Assembly: GCF_018603905.1 (NCBI RefSeq)
Contig: NZ_JAHFZZ010000010.1
Coordinates: forward strand, 186,001-250,000
Reading direction: 5' to 3'
DNA length: 64,000 bases
Source: Nonomuraea sp. NEAU-A123
Lineage (GTDB): Bacteria > Actinomycetota > Actinomycetes > Streptosporangiales > Streptosporangiaceae
Position 1 is the stretch's first letter; every line of letters starts with the position of its first letter. The position numbers and the translations under genes are program-made. Below are positions 26,381-34,309 of this stretch, in pieces. Below the pieces are notes generated by a model that was not told the origin of the DNA, made no database searches, and saw only the letters and a program-made list of their open reading frames with translations.

Positions 26381-26779
26381 TCAGATGGTGAAGAGGCGGA
26401 GCTTGACGCCGATGGAGTCGGTGAGGTGGGTCAGGTCGTCGGGGTCGCTGGTGACCATGGCGGCTTGGTGCTGAGCGGCAGTGGCGACGACGATCGCGTC
26501 GACCACGTCGGAGGTACCCGAGGCACCGCAGGCGACGCCGGCGGCACGACCGGTGCGCTGGTCGTCGGCGAGGAGATCGCAGCCCTCGAGCACGCGCGAG
26601 ATCTGGTGCTGCGGTCCGCCTCTCCAGGCTTGGGCCAGTACGACTACCGGCACGATGGGGCGGATGTGCGCGGTGATCAGCTCGTCGTGCAGGGCGAGAA
26701 AGTCCAGATCGAGGCGCTCGGCGGCCAACAGCGTGCCGGTGTCATAGACGATCGTGCGCACTACCCGACCGCTCGCCAT
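26381..26779 (-). CDS. PIN-domain ribonuclease toxin, VapC family (copy 2)
   Basis: A 132-residue intact toxin with all metal-binding acidic residues. Differences from copy 1 are A16T, R23L, N24D, P25L, K65E, V102A and V108M; three cluster next to the Glu21 metal ligand. Its own antitoxin is frameshifted, so it either depends on copy-1 VapB, uses the C-terminal antitoxin fragment, or is poorly expressed because coupling is broken. Confidence 0.85.
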   Translation of the reverse strand: MASGRVVRTIVYDTGTLLAAERLDLDFLALHDELITAHIRPIVPVVVLAQAWRGGPQHQISRVLEGCDLLADDQRTGRAAGVACGASGTSDVVDAIVVATAAQHQAAMVTSDPDDLTHLTDSIGVKLRLFTI

Positions 26780-27049
26780 GGCTCGTCGTCCAGCAAGCCT
26801 GCCTCAATGAGGAATTGACGGGCGCGCTGCCTCGATTCCTCGGGCAGCTTGCCGTGCTCGCTCTCATACTCCGCCACAAGCTCACGCGCAGCGGCACGAC
26901 CCTGGGCATGCAGGACAGCGACCTGAGCCTTCTCCACAGCGGCTTTCGGCAAGCCAGGCCGACACCGGCTGGCCTTCTTCGGCTGCCGCCGCGTTGATCA
27001 TCTCTTCCGCCTCGGGCGGTACCGAGATCGACAGCTTTCGTGCGGTCAT
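26761..27049 (-). pseudogene. frameshifted VapB-like antitoxin (copy 2)
   Basis: The gene spans 289 bases against 288 in copy 1. An extra base near 26944 (GGCTTTCGG against GGCTTCGG) shifts the frame after residue ~36. The N-terminal DNA-binding half (MTARKLSISVPPEAEEMI) is kept in one frame. The toxin-binding half (AAVEKAQVAVLHAQGRAAAR) continues in another, where a TTG at 26952 could start a 63-residue fragment. Overlap with the toxin start is preserved. Confidence 0.8.
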
Positions 27050-27067
27050 GCATCCACCGTAAGCGCG

Positions 27068-27089
27068 CGGTAGGAAGGCATTCCTACCG
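27068..27089. promoter_or_regulatory. vapBC operator palindrome, copy 2
   Basis: Perfect 9-bp arms CGGTAGGAA / TTCCTACCG with a 4-base spacer, 18 bases before the antitoxin start. The symmetry is one base pair better per arm than in copy 1, despite the broken gene. Confidence 0.6.
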
Positions 27090-27158
27090 TTTCGCAGCGA
27101 ACACGCGGAACTGGCCCTACACCGATGCGCAGCATGTGCAAGCCCATCCGGACATCGC

Positions 27159-27788
27159 CTACGCCGTCCACGACGCATCACCTTCTGTCACGGCCGACTG
27201 CACGTCCTGCAGCCGCATCAACAGCTCACGGGCGAGCACGTGATGCATGTCGTAGTCCTCGAATCTGAGGACGGCGTTGCGCTCGACCGGAACCAACGGC
27301 GGCATGAAAGGAACAAACACATCTGCCCGCACCCCGTACGGCGAGCAGTCGCCCACGGTAAAGACAGCCGCGTTGCGCCGCAGGTGCGAACACTGGGAGA
27401 TCGCTTCCGGGATGCAGGCCGGGCATGTCGGCGGCGCATTGGTGAAGCCGTCGCCATCACCGCCACAACCGGAGGACAGCAGCCACCAAATCCGCCCCGT
27501 GGCCCGATCCACAGCAGAACGGGCGCACACCTGGCACAGCCGCTTCTCCATGGCACGCCACTGCCTCAGCGTGTTGACCGTCCTGAAGTCAGGCCGCCCA
27601 GCACGGCTCTGGCCCTGCCGCAGCCGAAGCACACCATCGCGGAAGTCGTCGCGGTGCGGCACGACGTAGCCCAGCCGCAGCCCACCACGGTGCGGCACCC
27701 ACGTCAGTGGAGGGTTCTGCGTCTCGCCTGTCCACCCGATCACGTACGGGTAGCGGAACGCCGTCTGGCCGACCTTGGCTCTGGTCAT
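27159..27788 (-). CDS. Cys-rich protein of unknown function
   Basis: A 209-residue soluble protein with two Cys pairs that look like a zinc site (LCQVCARSA and TCPACIPEAISQC), an aromatic N-terminal half (FRYPYVIGWTGE) and an acidic C-terminus rich in His (YDMHHVLARELLMRL). I do not recognise the family. Its ATG overlaps the stop of the gene at 27785 as ATGA, so the two are coupled. It forms the end of the XRE/DUF6879 module. Confidence 0.65.
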   Translation of the reverse strand: MTRAKVGQTAFRYPYVIGWTGETQNPPLTWVPHRGGLRLGYVVPHRDDFRDGVLRLRQGQSRAGRPDFRTVNTLRQWRAMEKRLCQVCARSAVDRATGRIWWLLSSGCGGDGDGFTNAPPTCPACIPEAISQCSHLRRNAAVFTVGDCSPYGVRADVFVPFMPPLVPVERNAVLRFEDYDMHHVLARELLMRLQDVQSAVTEGDASWTA

Positions 27789-28189
27789 GCGGCTTCTCCC
27801 GCGTTCTGCGCGACCAGCAGAGCAACGCGGCCCGGCTCCGACGCCGCTACGACCTCCACCCGGTCGGCCCGCAGCTCGTAGTCAGGCCCCCCACGCGCCA
27901 GCTCGACCATGTACGCGCCCGAACGAACCCCGATGGTCACCGTGGCGACCCGCCAACCCGCATCCGCGTAGATGACGAGCTGAGGCGGATACCGAAGCTT
28001 TTCGACGAACGGGCCAGGATGCGCACCGCACTCGATCACAAGCCGCTTGATCAGCTGCGCGTTCACGCCTTCGCCCGTCAAGTGCTCAAGGACCCGGTCG
28101 AGGGCATCGTTCTGAGCTGCCGCCTCCTCCTCCCGGATCGGCTCCCCCAACAGGTCTTCGGCTGATGCGGTTGTGTGAGTGACTGCCAT
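27785..28189 (-). CDS. hypothetical protein in the XRE module
   Basis: A 134-residue protein. The acidic helical N-terminus (EEEAAAQNDALDRVLEHLTG) is followed by a beta-rich half (PQLVIYADAGWRVATVTIG, GAYMVELARG). No known domain was recognised. ATG 28189 is preferred; upstream sequence in the same frame is the non-coding tail of the XRE gene. It is preceded by its own copy of the shared 18-bp element (28227-28244), so it can be transcribed separately from the XRE operon. Confidence 0.65.
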   Translation of the reverse strand: MAVTHTTASAEDLLGEPIREEEAAAQNDALDRVLEHLTGEGVNAQLIKRLVIECGAHPGPFVEKLRYPPQLVIYADAGWRVATVTIGVRSGAYMVELARGGPDYELRADRVEVVAASEPGRVALLVAQNAGEAA

Positions 28190-28226
28190 GTCTTGACCGT
28201 AGGGACGGGCTACAGAAGCACTCAAG

Positions 28227-28244
28227 GAGTGTGCTCGAACTTGC
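28227..28244 (-). promoter_or_regulatory. shared 18-bp element, copy B
   Basis: GAGTGTGCTCGAACTTGC is identical to 29858-29875. It lies 38-55 bases upstream of the 134-residue gene and overlaps an imperfect inverted repeat (AGCACTC AAG GAGTGTGCT). It is a likely binding site for the XRE regulator encoded next door. Confidence 0.6.
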
Positions 28245-28250
28245 TCGTAA

Positions 28251-29099
28251 TCAAGCAAGCTCAGCGATGGCGACGGCGATGAGCTGTCGGGCCGCCTTCC
28301 CATACACCGCCATTTCAGACAAGTGATCGAAACCCTTGATGTACTGTTCGATCTCTGACTGTTGGCTGACGTTGATCTCCGCAGCAAGCAGTTCGACCTG
28401 CACCAACGCGTCATCGAAGACGTTGAATGCTTCGACTGGCCACATACGGCGTTCGACGCTCTGGGGGATGATCCCCAGGGATACGGACGGAAGCGACATG
28501 ATCGCTAGCAGGTGTCCAAGTTGCCCGGCCATCACCTCTGCGTCGCCGATACGGCTGCGCAGCACCCATTCCTCAACCAGCACTGCAAAGCGATGGTCCC
28601 CTTCATGCAGGAATCGCGCTCGTGCCACCCGTGCCGTCACCGCTTCCGCGATGTCGTTGGGGGCATCACGAAATGCGGCGATCGATGACAACAGGGCCTC
28701 GGCGTAGGCGGCGGTCTGGAACAGGCCAGGAACGACGTTGGAACAGTAGACGCGGAAATGCCTGACCTGTTCGTACATCTTGATCTTAGAGAGCTGGAGC
28801 TGCCGCAGGCCCGTGCTTTGGAGCCGCTTCCACTCGACATACATCAGGTCCGCCGCGCGGGCGGCGGCGATCAGTTCAGCAACTTGATCCTCGGCGCGAC
28901 AAGCAGCGCACCATGCGCGAATGTCTGTCTCGGATGGAAACGTTCGACCATGCTCGATCTTTGATGCCTTGGACTCATGCCACCCCGCCGCCTGGGCGAC
29001 AGCACGGGCCGTCATCCCGGCGTCGAGCCGGATCTCTCGTAGGCGCTGAGCTATGCCTTGACGTGCCTGCTGTGCACTTGAAGATGGCGAGGTGCGCAT
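28251..29099 (-). CDS. XRE-family regulator with DUF5753 domain
   Basis: A 282-residue protein. The N-terminal XRE helix-turn-helix spans about 12-70 (IAQRLREIRLDAGMTARAVA, WHESKASKIEHGR). A DUF5753 domain follows (HFRVYCSNVVPGLFQTAAYA, LGIIPQ) with the FNVFDDALVQVELL core. These regulators control small neighbour genes in actinomycete developmental and metabolic switches (WhiJ-like systems). ATG 29099 lies ten bases after the DUF6879 stop; it shares an operon with 29600 and 29110. Confidence 0.9.
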   Translation of the reverse strand: MRTSPSSSAQQARQGIAQRLREIRLDAGMTARAVAQAAGWHESKASKIEHGRTFPSETDIRAWCAACRAEDQVAELIAAARAADLMYVEWKRLQSTGLRQLQLSKIKMYEQVRHFRVYCSNVVPGLFQTAAYAEALLSSIAAFRDAPNDIAEAVTARVARARFLHEGDHRFAVLVEEWVLRSRIGDAEVMAGQLGHLLAIMSLPSVSLGIIPQSVERRMWPVEAFNVFDDALVQVELLAAEINVSQQSEIEQYIKGFDHLSEMAVYGKAARQLIAVAIAELA

Positions 29100-29109
29100 G
29101 TGTGCTGAT

Positions 29110-29610
29110 TCAGACGAGCCTGTATTCCGCGTGGTCAGTAGCGCGCTCCCAGACCGCCTCAAAGGCGGTCAGGCAGCGCTTGATCGTGTCTGGATTCCGG
29201 ACCAGTTCATCACCCAGATAGCGGCCATCCCCGGCGAAGAACCCGAAGCGAATCAGGTGGTCATCGAACACCCACAGATCGTTTCCGGGTAGCAGTAGGT
29301 CGGACGCTTGCCGTCGAGGGAGCCACCTGACCTGTTCTCCCGCCTTGATGTTCATTGAGTCGGTGACTGAGTGCTCGAAACGGATGTAGTCGGTGACCGG
29401 CTCGGACACGATGCGGGCACGGCGCACCGTGACGTCTCTTTCCCTCGTGCTTCCTATGAGTTGGTGCCAGTCACGCTCTCGCTCCGTACGGTCGTACGGT
29501 GGTCCTCCCTGCCAGGCGATGAACGACGGGTCGTCGGGTACGTAGGCATCCCGCATCTCCAGGTGAACCGCTGAACGCTGAGCGCTCGCCAGCATCTCCT
29601 CAAAGGTCAT
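29110..29610 (-). CDS. DUF6879 family protein
   Basis: A 166-residue protein matching the actinobacterial DUF6879 pattern: an N-terminal FEEMLASAQRSAVHLEMRD, then RARIVSEPVTDYIRFEH and GNDLWVFDDHLIRFGFF. Members typically sit beside XRE-DUF5753 regulators, as here; the biochemical role is unknown. ATG 29610 has GGAAG upstream and overlaps the preceding gene by 11 bases. An in-frame GTG at 29622 is an alternative. Confidence 0.8.
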   Translation of the reverse strand: MTFEEMLASAQRSAVHLEMRDAYVPDDPSFIAWQGGPPYDRTERERDWHQLIGSTRERDVTVRRARIVSEPVTDYIRFEHSVTDSMNIKAGEQVRWLPRRQASDLLLPGNDLWVFDDHLIRFGFFAGDGRYLGDELVRNPDTIKRCLTAFEAVWERATDHAEYRLV

Positions 29611-29839
29611 GAGGGCTTCCACTGCACGCCTCCATCAGCAGATTGGCCATGCGTCGTGGGACGCGGACGACCTTCTCATTGTCGGGGATGGGGCTACGGG
29701 CGGCGACTTGGGCAAGATCTTCCGGATTGGTCAGTTCCCACCCTTGGATGACGATGCTGCCGTCCGTCTCGTCCACCCATACGGATGGGCAGTTGTTCCC
29801 GTCCGTATTCGGATCGATGCCAATGAACCGTAGCGCCAT
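29600..29839 (-). CDS. small hypothetical protein heading the XRE-DUF6879 operon
   Basis: A 79-residue protein starting MALRFIGIDPNTDGNNCPSV and containing ETDGSIVIQGWELT and VVRVPRRMANLLMEAC. It resembles small companions of XRE/DUF regulators. ATG 29839 has GGAGGG upstream. Transcription probably starts near the 18-bp element at 29858. Role unknown. Confidence 0.7.
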   Translation of the reverse strand: MALRFIGIDPNTDGNNCPSVWVDETDGSIVIQGWELTNPEDLAQVAARSPIPDNEKVVRVPRRMANLLMEACSGSPHDL

Positions 29840-29857
29840 GGTGCCCTCCGCTACTCC

Positions 29858-29875
29858 GAGTGTGCTCGAACTTGC
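29858..29875 (-). promoter_or_regulatory. shared 18-bp element, copy A
   Basis: GAGTGTGCTCGAACTTGC, identical to 28227-28244, 19-36 bases upstream of the operon's first gene. The arms GTGC / GCAC flank TCGAACTT in this copy. The exact repeat at two promoters of one module supports a regulatory site. Confidence 0.65.
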
Positions 29876-29952
29876 ACTCATGAGCCTGAACGTCGAGGCG
29901 AACACCGTCAAGGGAGTGCCAGCAAAGTAGCCCTTGGCCGTGTCAGTACAAC

Positions 29953-29970
29953 GTCAGCACCGGTGCTGAC
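29953..29970. repeat. perfect 18-bp palindrome
   Basis: GTCAGCACCGGTGCTGAC reads identically on both strands with no spacer. Its function is unknown; the lack of a loop favours a protein-binding site over a terminator. Confidence 0.7.
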
Positions 29971-30177
29971 AACACCCGCGATCAAGCCGGAACAACAGGA
30001 AGCCCCAGACCCACGATCTAGACCGCGAGCTGGAGCTTTGTCTTGTGTTTGACCAGGTCAGACCTGGTGCGCTGAGGAGGCTGAAGGTAGTAGGTGTTGG
30101 CGTAGCTCTGGTCCGTCCCCGGCTCAAACCGCGCCAGGCGAAGAGCCCGCCGAGCAACTCGGGGTCGGTGGGGATGG

Positions 30178-30202
30178 GCCGGGGTCCGAACAGGACCCCG
30201 GC
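30178..30202 (-). terminator. hairpin after the 30.2 kb gene
   Basis: A perfect 10-bp GC-rich stem (GCCGGGGTCC / GGACCCCGGC) with a GAACA loop, 33 bases past the stop at 30235. No U-tract. Confidence 0.6.
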
Positions 30203-30234
30203 GACCAGGTGTAACTGCGCGGGTCGACATCCCA

Positions 30235-30639
30235 TCAAGCCGCGTCGAGGGCTTCGGTGATTTTGCGCGCCATGTCGGTCAGGGTGGGGCTGGGCTGGCC
30301 CTGGTGGGTGTGGGCGGCGGCTTCGATGGCGACGGTGACGGTGCTGCGGAAGTTGTCGGCCTCGGCCGGGTCCTGCTGCTTGAGCAGGCTGATGGCTGCG
30401 GTCAGGGCGGGCAGGACCTGGTCGGCGAGTTCGGCTACGGTCTTGCCGTACTTCACGCCCTTGGGCGCCTTGGTGAGCACGTGCCCGACCAGGCCGGTCG
30501 CGGAGGTCAGGGCGATGGAGCCGTGGGTGGCGACCTTGTGGGCCGAGCCGGCGGCACCGGCGGCGGACATCAGTGAGACGGCGCCCCACGCGGCGGTGCG
30601 CAGGGTGAGCTTGTCCTGGTCGGTAAGGGTGACGGACAT
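30235..30639 (-). CDS. hypothetical protein, Ala-rich helical
   Basis: A 134-residue protein beginning MSVTLTDQDKLTLRTAAWGA and rich in Ala, Gly and Ser. Helices dominate; a hydrophobic central part (SLMSAAGAAGSAHKVATHGS) might associate with membranes but is not a clear membrane span. I do not recognise a family with known function. AGGAG precedes ATG 30639 with good spacing. It is a single-gene unit, divergent from DUF5996 and followed by a strong hairpin. Confidence 0.7.
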   Translation of the reverse strand: MSVTLTDQDKLTLRTAAWGAVSLMSAAGAAGSAHKVATHGSIALTSATGLVGHVLTKAPKGVKYGKTVAELADQVLPALTAAISLLKQQDPAEADNFRSTVTVAIEAAAHTHQGQPSPTLTDMARKITEALDAA

Positions 30640-30914
30640 GGTGGCGTGCTCCTTCGAAGCTGACATTAAAGTGGACGAACGGCTGGTGGAGGGGTATCGA
30701 GGTTGCTCAGGTCAGGTCGCCCGGCCTTGGGGCCGCGATCGCTGAACCGTTCATGGGTCAACCATCGTCGACCGCTCTGATACCGGGCCGTTGCCGTCCT
30801 GACGCGGCCGCTGACACGACACCGCATCACCGCCTACGACGCGCGTCGCTGCCTTCAGGTCGGGCTCCTGCCATCGCGTGGGTAGTGTCGCGAACGCGAG
30901 GGAACGATGGCGTC

Positions 30915-31856
30915 ATGGAGTTGTTCACCGCCGTACCGTCGGCCGAGTGGCAGGACACCAAGGCGACTCTGCACCGGTTCTGCCAGGTAGTGGGCAAGAT
31001 TCGGCTCGCCTCGGCGGCTCGGCGCAACCACTGGTGGAACGCGCCGTTCCATGTCACCGGGCGAGGGATCACCACCCGTCCGATGGGGCAGGCCGACGGC
31101 AACCCGATCTTCACGATCGACTTCGACTTCGTCGGCCACCAGCTGTTGCTCTCCACGGTGGACGGCCGGGCGGTGTCGTTCGCGCTCCCGGGCCAGTCGG
31201 TGGCGTCCTTCTACCACCAGACCATGCGGGCACTGGCGGCCCTGGACGTGCGGGTGGACATCCCCGTACCGCGGCCGTTCGACCTGCCCGACTCCGACCG
31301 GCCGTTCGCCGACGACACCGAGCACGCGCACTACGATCCGGTCGAGGTCACCCGCTACTGGCAGGTCCTCAGCCAGGTGAACCTCCTGCTGGAGGAGTTC
31401 GCCGCGGGCTTCGCGGGCAAGATCAGCCCGGTGCACCACTTCTGGCACACCTTCGACATCGCCTGCACCCGCTTCTCCGACCGCGTGATCGACCAGCCGC
31501 CCGGAGCCGACCCGGTGACGCGGGAAGCGTACTCGCGGGAGGTGATCAGCTCGGGCTTCTGGTTCGGCGACGACGCCTTCACGGAGCCGGCCTTCTACTC
31601 CTACACCGCTCCCGAGCCGGAAGGGCTGGACAAAGAGCCTCTGAAGCCCGCGGCCGCGCGGTGGATCGAGCAGCGAGGCGGCCATCTGGCCGTACTGCGC
31701 CACGCCGACGCCCGGTCCGAGGCCGATCCGCGCGCCGCCGTCCTCGCCTTCTACGACAGTGCCTACCAGGCCGGAGCCCGGCGCGTCGGCTGGGACATCG
31801 CCCGGCTCGCCTGCCCCGGCGGGGTCACCGATCCGCAGCTGCGCGCCGGAACGTGA
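30915..31856 (+). CDS. DUF5996 family protein
   Basis: A 313-residue protein with the DUF5996 signature: PSAEWQDTKATLHRFCQVVG near the start, RRNHWWNAPFHVTGRGITT, the IDFDFVGHQLLLST strand and PVHHFWHTFDIACTRFSDR. The many His, Trp and acidic residues hint at a metal or cofactor site, but the function of this family is unknown. ATG 30915 is chosen because homology starts there; the frame upstream is unrelated. It is monocistronic. Confidence 0.85.
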   Translation: MELFTAVPSAEWQDTKATLHRFCQVVGKIRLASAARRNHWWNAPFHVTGRGITTRPMGQADGNPIFTIDFDFVGHQLLLSTVDGRAVSFALPGQSVASFYHQTMRALAALDVRVDIPVPRPFDLPDSDRPFADDTEHAHYDPVEVTRYWQVLSQVNLLLEEFAAGFAGKISPVHHFWHTFDIACTRFSDRVIDQPPGADPVTREAYSREVISSGFWFGDDAFTEPAFYSYTAPEPEGLDKEPLKPAAARWIEQRGGHLAVLRHADARSEADPRAAVLAFYDSAYQAGARRVGWDIARLACPGGVTDPQLRAGT

Positions 31857-31970
31857 CGGACCGCGCAAGTGGGCTGTCCATCACCGTCGGGTACTTCCGC
31901 GATGCCGACGCCCCGGCTCGGGTGAGACCGTCGTCAGCACCTGCCGTAGGGCACAGTGCGCCGGGAGAGG

Positions 31971-33326
31971 TCAGGCGTGGGAGGCGGACTCCGTGCCCTG
32001 CTGCTCGCTGAAGTCGATTTCGGGCGGCGGGACGCGGAACAGCCGGGTCAGGTAGGCGAGGTAGACGACGCCGATGGCGAGCCAGACCAAGCCGAGCGTG
32101 ATGGCGTGCCCGTCCAGCTGGGTGAGCAGCCACAGGTCGATGACGGCCCCGATCGCGGGGGCCACCACGTACGCCACCGGCCCGAGCCTGCGGCCCTCAC
32201 GGCGCTCGCGCAGGTAGAGGGCGATGACGGCCAGGTTCACGAAGGTGAAAGCGGTGAAGGCGCCGAAGTTGATGAACGAGGTCGAGGTGGCCACGTCCAT
32301 GCGCACGGCGATCAGCCCGACCAGGCCGGTGAGCAGGATGGAGAAGACCGGGGTGCGGAAGCGCGGGTGGAGGTAGCCGAAGACACGACGGGGGAGCACC
32401 GAATCGCGGCCCATGGCGTACAGCAGGCGGGTGGTGCTTGCCTGGGCTGCCAGGCCGGAGGTGAACTGCGCGACCACCAGACCCGCCAGGAAGATCGCGC
32501 CGAAGAGGCTGCCCCCGATGGTCTCGGCGATCTGCGCGGCCGCCGCGGAGGAGTCGGCGAACGCGCCGCCGGGGTGGACGAGCTGGGTCACGTAGGAGGT
32601 CAGCACGAAGATGCCGCCGCCGATCAGCGCGACGAGCAGGATCGCCCGCGGGATGGTCCGCCTCGGCTCGATCGTCTCCTCGGTCAGCGTGGTGACGGCG
32701 TCGAAGCCCAGGAAGGAGTATGCGGCGATGGCGGCGCCCGCGGCGACCGTCGAGAGCGTGGCGCCGGTGCCGGTGAAGGGCGCCAGGTCGAACAGCGAGC
32801 CGACGCCCCTGCCGCCGACCAGGTGGCCGACGGACAGCAGCACGAAGAACGCCAGCACCAGGACCTGGAAGAGCATGAGCACCGAGTTGGCCCGGTCGGC
32901 CACCTTGATCCCCGCCAGGTTGAGCCCGCTGGTCAGCACGACGAACGCGACGATCCACAGCCATGAGGGCACGCCGGGGAACTGCGCCGACAGGTAGGAG
33001 CCGCCGATGAGCCAGATGACCATCGGCAGGAAGAAGTAGTCGAGCAGGACCGCCCAGCCGACCAGGAAGCCCACCCGCGAGTCGACCGTGCGCCGCACGT
33101 AGGTGTAGGCCGAGCCCGCGACAGGGAAGGCGGCGGCCATCCGGCCGTAGCTGAGCGCCGTGAACAGCATGGCGACCAGCGCGATCAGGTAGGCGGACGG
33201 CGAGGCGCCCCTCGTGGTCTCAGCGACCACGCCGAAGATGCCCAGGACGATCAGCGGCGTCAGGTAAGCCAGCCCGAACAGGACCACGGAGCGCAGGCCC
33301 AGCGTGCGCTTCAGGGTGGGTTGCAT
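31971..33326 (-). CDS. APC-family amino acid/polyamine permease
   Basis: A 451-residue transporter with about 12 membrane helices. The APC start LKRTLGLRSVVLFGLAYLTP and the FPVAGSAYTYVRR and FLGFDAVTTLTEE motifs place it among amino acid-polyamine permeases, close to putrescine/amine importers. ATG 33326 has AAGGAG at 8 bases; GTG 33335 sits too close to that site. It follows a nitrilase with 5 bases between, so it probably imports an amine or amino acid that the nitrilase processes. Confidence 0.88.
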   Translation of the reverse strand: MQPTLKRTLGLRSVVLFGLAYLTPLIVLGIFGVVAETTRGASPSAYLIALVAMLFTALSYGRMAAAFPVAGSAYTYVRRTVDSRVGFLVGWAVLLDYFFLPMVIWLIGGSYLSAQFPGVPSWLWIVAFVVLTSGLNLAGIKVADRANSVLMLFQVLVLAFFVLLSVGHLVGGRGVGSLFDLAPFTGTGATLSTVAAGAAIAAYSFLGFDAVTTLTEETIEPRRTIPRAILLVALIGGGIFVLTSYVTQLVHPGGAFADSSAAAAQIAETIGGSLFGAIFLAGLVVAQFTSGLAAQASTTRLLYAMGRDSVLPRRVFGYLHPRFRTPVFSILLTGLVGLIAVRMDVATSTSFINFGAFTAFTFVNLAVIALYLRERREGRRLGPVAYVVAPAIGAVIDLWLLTQLDGHAITLGLVWLAIGVVYLAYLTRLFRVPPPEIDFSEQQGTESASHA

Positions 33327-33331
33327 GTCGA

Positions 33332-34222
33332 TCACTCCTTATCAGGGGGTGGGAAGGTGCCGTCCGGAGTCCATCGGGCGGGGTCGAGGCGCCCCTGGTA
33401 GAGGGGGAGCTCCAGGGAGACGTCGCTGTCGGTGAACTGCGACCACATGCGGTTGAGCCCGGCGGTGCCGTACCGCCTGACCCTGCTCACCTCGCTGAGG
33501 TCGAGCACGTCGGTGAGGACGGTGTTCGCCTCGCCGGCCTCCGTCCTGACCCGCCCTTCGGGGTCGACCACGAGACTGCGTCCCGTGCCGGTGGGCGCGG
33601 CGACGTTGACGGAGGCCACGAAGACCTGATTGACGATCGCGTTCGCCCTGGCGAGCACCAGCTCCTGGGCGCGGTCGGAGGTGGTGGTCAGCACGGGGTT
33701 GACGATCACCTCGGCGCCCAGCCAGGCCAGGTGCCTGGCCACCTCGGGGAACCACGCGTCGTAGCAGATGGACAGGCCGATCCTGCCGTGCTCGGGAAGG
33801 TCGACCACGACGAATCGGTCGCCCGGACGGTACGGCTCGCGCGGCCGCCACGGAAAGATCTTGCGGTAGGAGGCAGCCAGCTTTCCCTCGGGGGAGAAAA
33901 CCAGCGCGGTGTTGTAGAGCGCGCCGTCCTCGCCGCGCTCGCAGACGCTGCCGGGCACCAGCCAGACGCCCAGGTCTCCGGCGAGCGCGGCGAGTTCCGC
34001 GACTCGCGGTCCGTCCAGCGGTTCGGCGGCGTCGGCCAGCTCGGCGTCCCGCTCGGCAGGCCGTACCCGGCTGCCGGTCAGGTGCAGCTCCGGGTAGACC
34101 ACGAGCCGGGTGCCGGGGAAGTTGGCCAGCAGGTCCTCCACCTGCTCGGCGAACTGGGACACCGGTGCCCCGGCGGGAACCGGAGTGGCCTGCGCGAGCG
34201 CGAGGGGTAGTGGCTGTCGCAT
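33332..34222 (-). CDS. nitrilase-superfamily carbon-nitrogen hydrolase
   Basis: A 296-residue amidase. The Glu-Lys-Cys triad is visible: Glu in VVYPELHLTGS, Lys in ASYRKIFPWRP and Cys in LSICYDAWFPEVAR. The branch is the aliphatic amidase or N-carbamoylputrescine/omega-amidase type; the exact substrate is not determined. It is first in an operon with the permease and divergent from the GntR gene at 34310, with an operator between them. Confidence 0.88.
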   Translation of the reverse strand: MRQPLPLALAQATPVPAGAPVSQFAEQVEDLLANFPGTRLVVYPELHLTGSRVRPAERDAELADAAEPLDGPRVAELAALAGDLGVWLVPGSVCERGEDGALYNTALVFSPEGKLAASYRKIFPWRPREPYRPGDRFVVVDLPEHGRIGLSICYDAWFPEVARHLAWLGAEVIVNPVLTTTSDRAQELVLARANAIVNQVFVASVNVAAPTGTGRSLVVDPEGRVRTEAGEANTVLTDVLDLSEVSRVRRYGTAGLNRMWSQFTDSDVSLELPLYQGRLDPARWTPDGTFPPPDKE

Positions 34223-34270
34223 TGCTCAACCTGCCTTCTGACCAGCACTTCTATGCCGTGGCGACAAAAT

Positions 34271-34285
34271 AGCTCATATTGAGCT
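34271..34285. promoter_or_regulatory. GntR operator between nitrilase and regulator genes
   Basis: A perfect inverted repeat AGCTCA-TAT-TGAGCT. On the minus strand it lies between a TTGCTT -35-like and a TATTTT -10-like hexamer spaced by 18 bases. It could repress both divergent units. Confidence 0.6.
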
Positions 34286-34309
34286 TTTAAAGCAACGTAC
34301 GGTAGTGCC

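Larger units (their letters stand above)
26356..27098. repeat. direct repeat copy 2 (vapBC module)
   Basis: Second copy of the repeat at 24028-24770, starting about 30 bases after the ilvA stop. It carries scattered substitutions and a one-base insertion inside the antitoxin gene. Recombination between the copies would remove ilvA together with one toxin module. Confidence 0.85.
29876..30234. other. intergenic region with palindromes, no gene called
   Basis: About 360 bases between two minus-strand genes. It holds an 18-bp palindrome (29953-29970), an inverted repeat ACCAGGT-CAG-ACCTGGT (30052-30068) and the terminator hairpin at 30178. A 70-residue minus-strand frame (30018-30230) covers the hairpin and shows no recognisable features, so it is not called. 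Confidence 0.5.

Noticed and set aside
24028..27098. Composite transposon around ilvA
   Set aside because: No transposase, terminal inverted repeats or target duplication could be found; the repeats consist of the vapBC module itself.
30175..30215. Possible tRNA fragment (GGTCCGAACAGGACC resembles a T arm)
   Set aside because: The arm extends to a 10-bp perfect hairpin and there is no anticodon or acceptor stem; a terminator fits better.
30018..30230. 70-residue minus-strand open frame
   Set aside because: It spans the terminator hairpin, lacks a ribosome-binding site and resembles no known protein.
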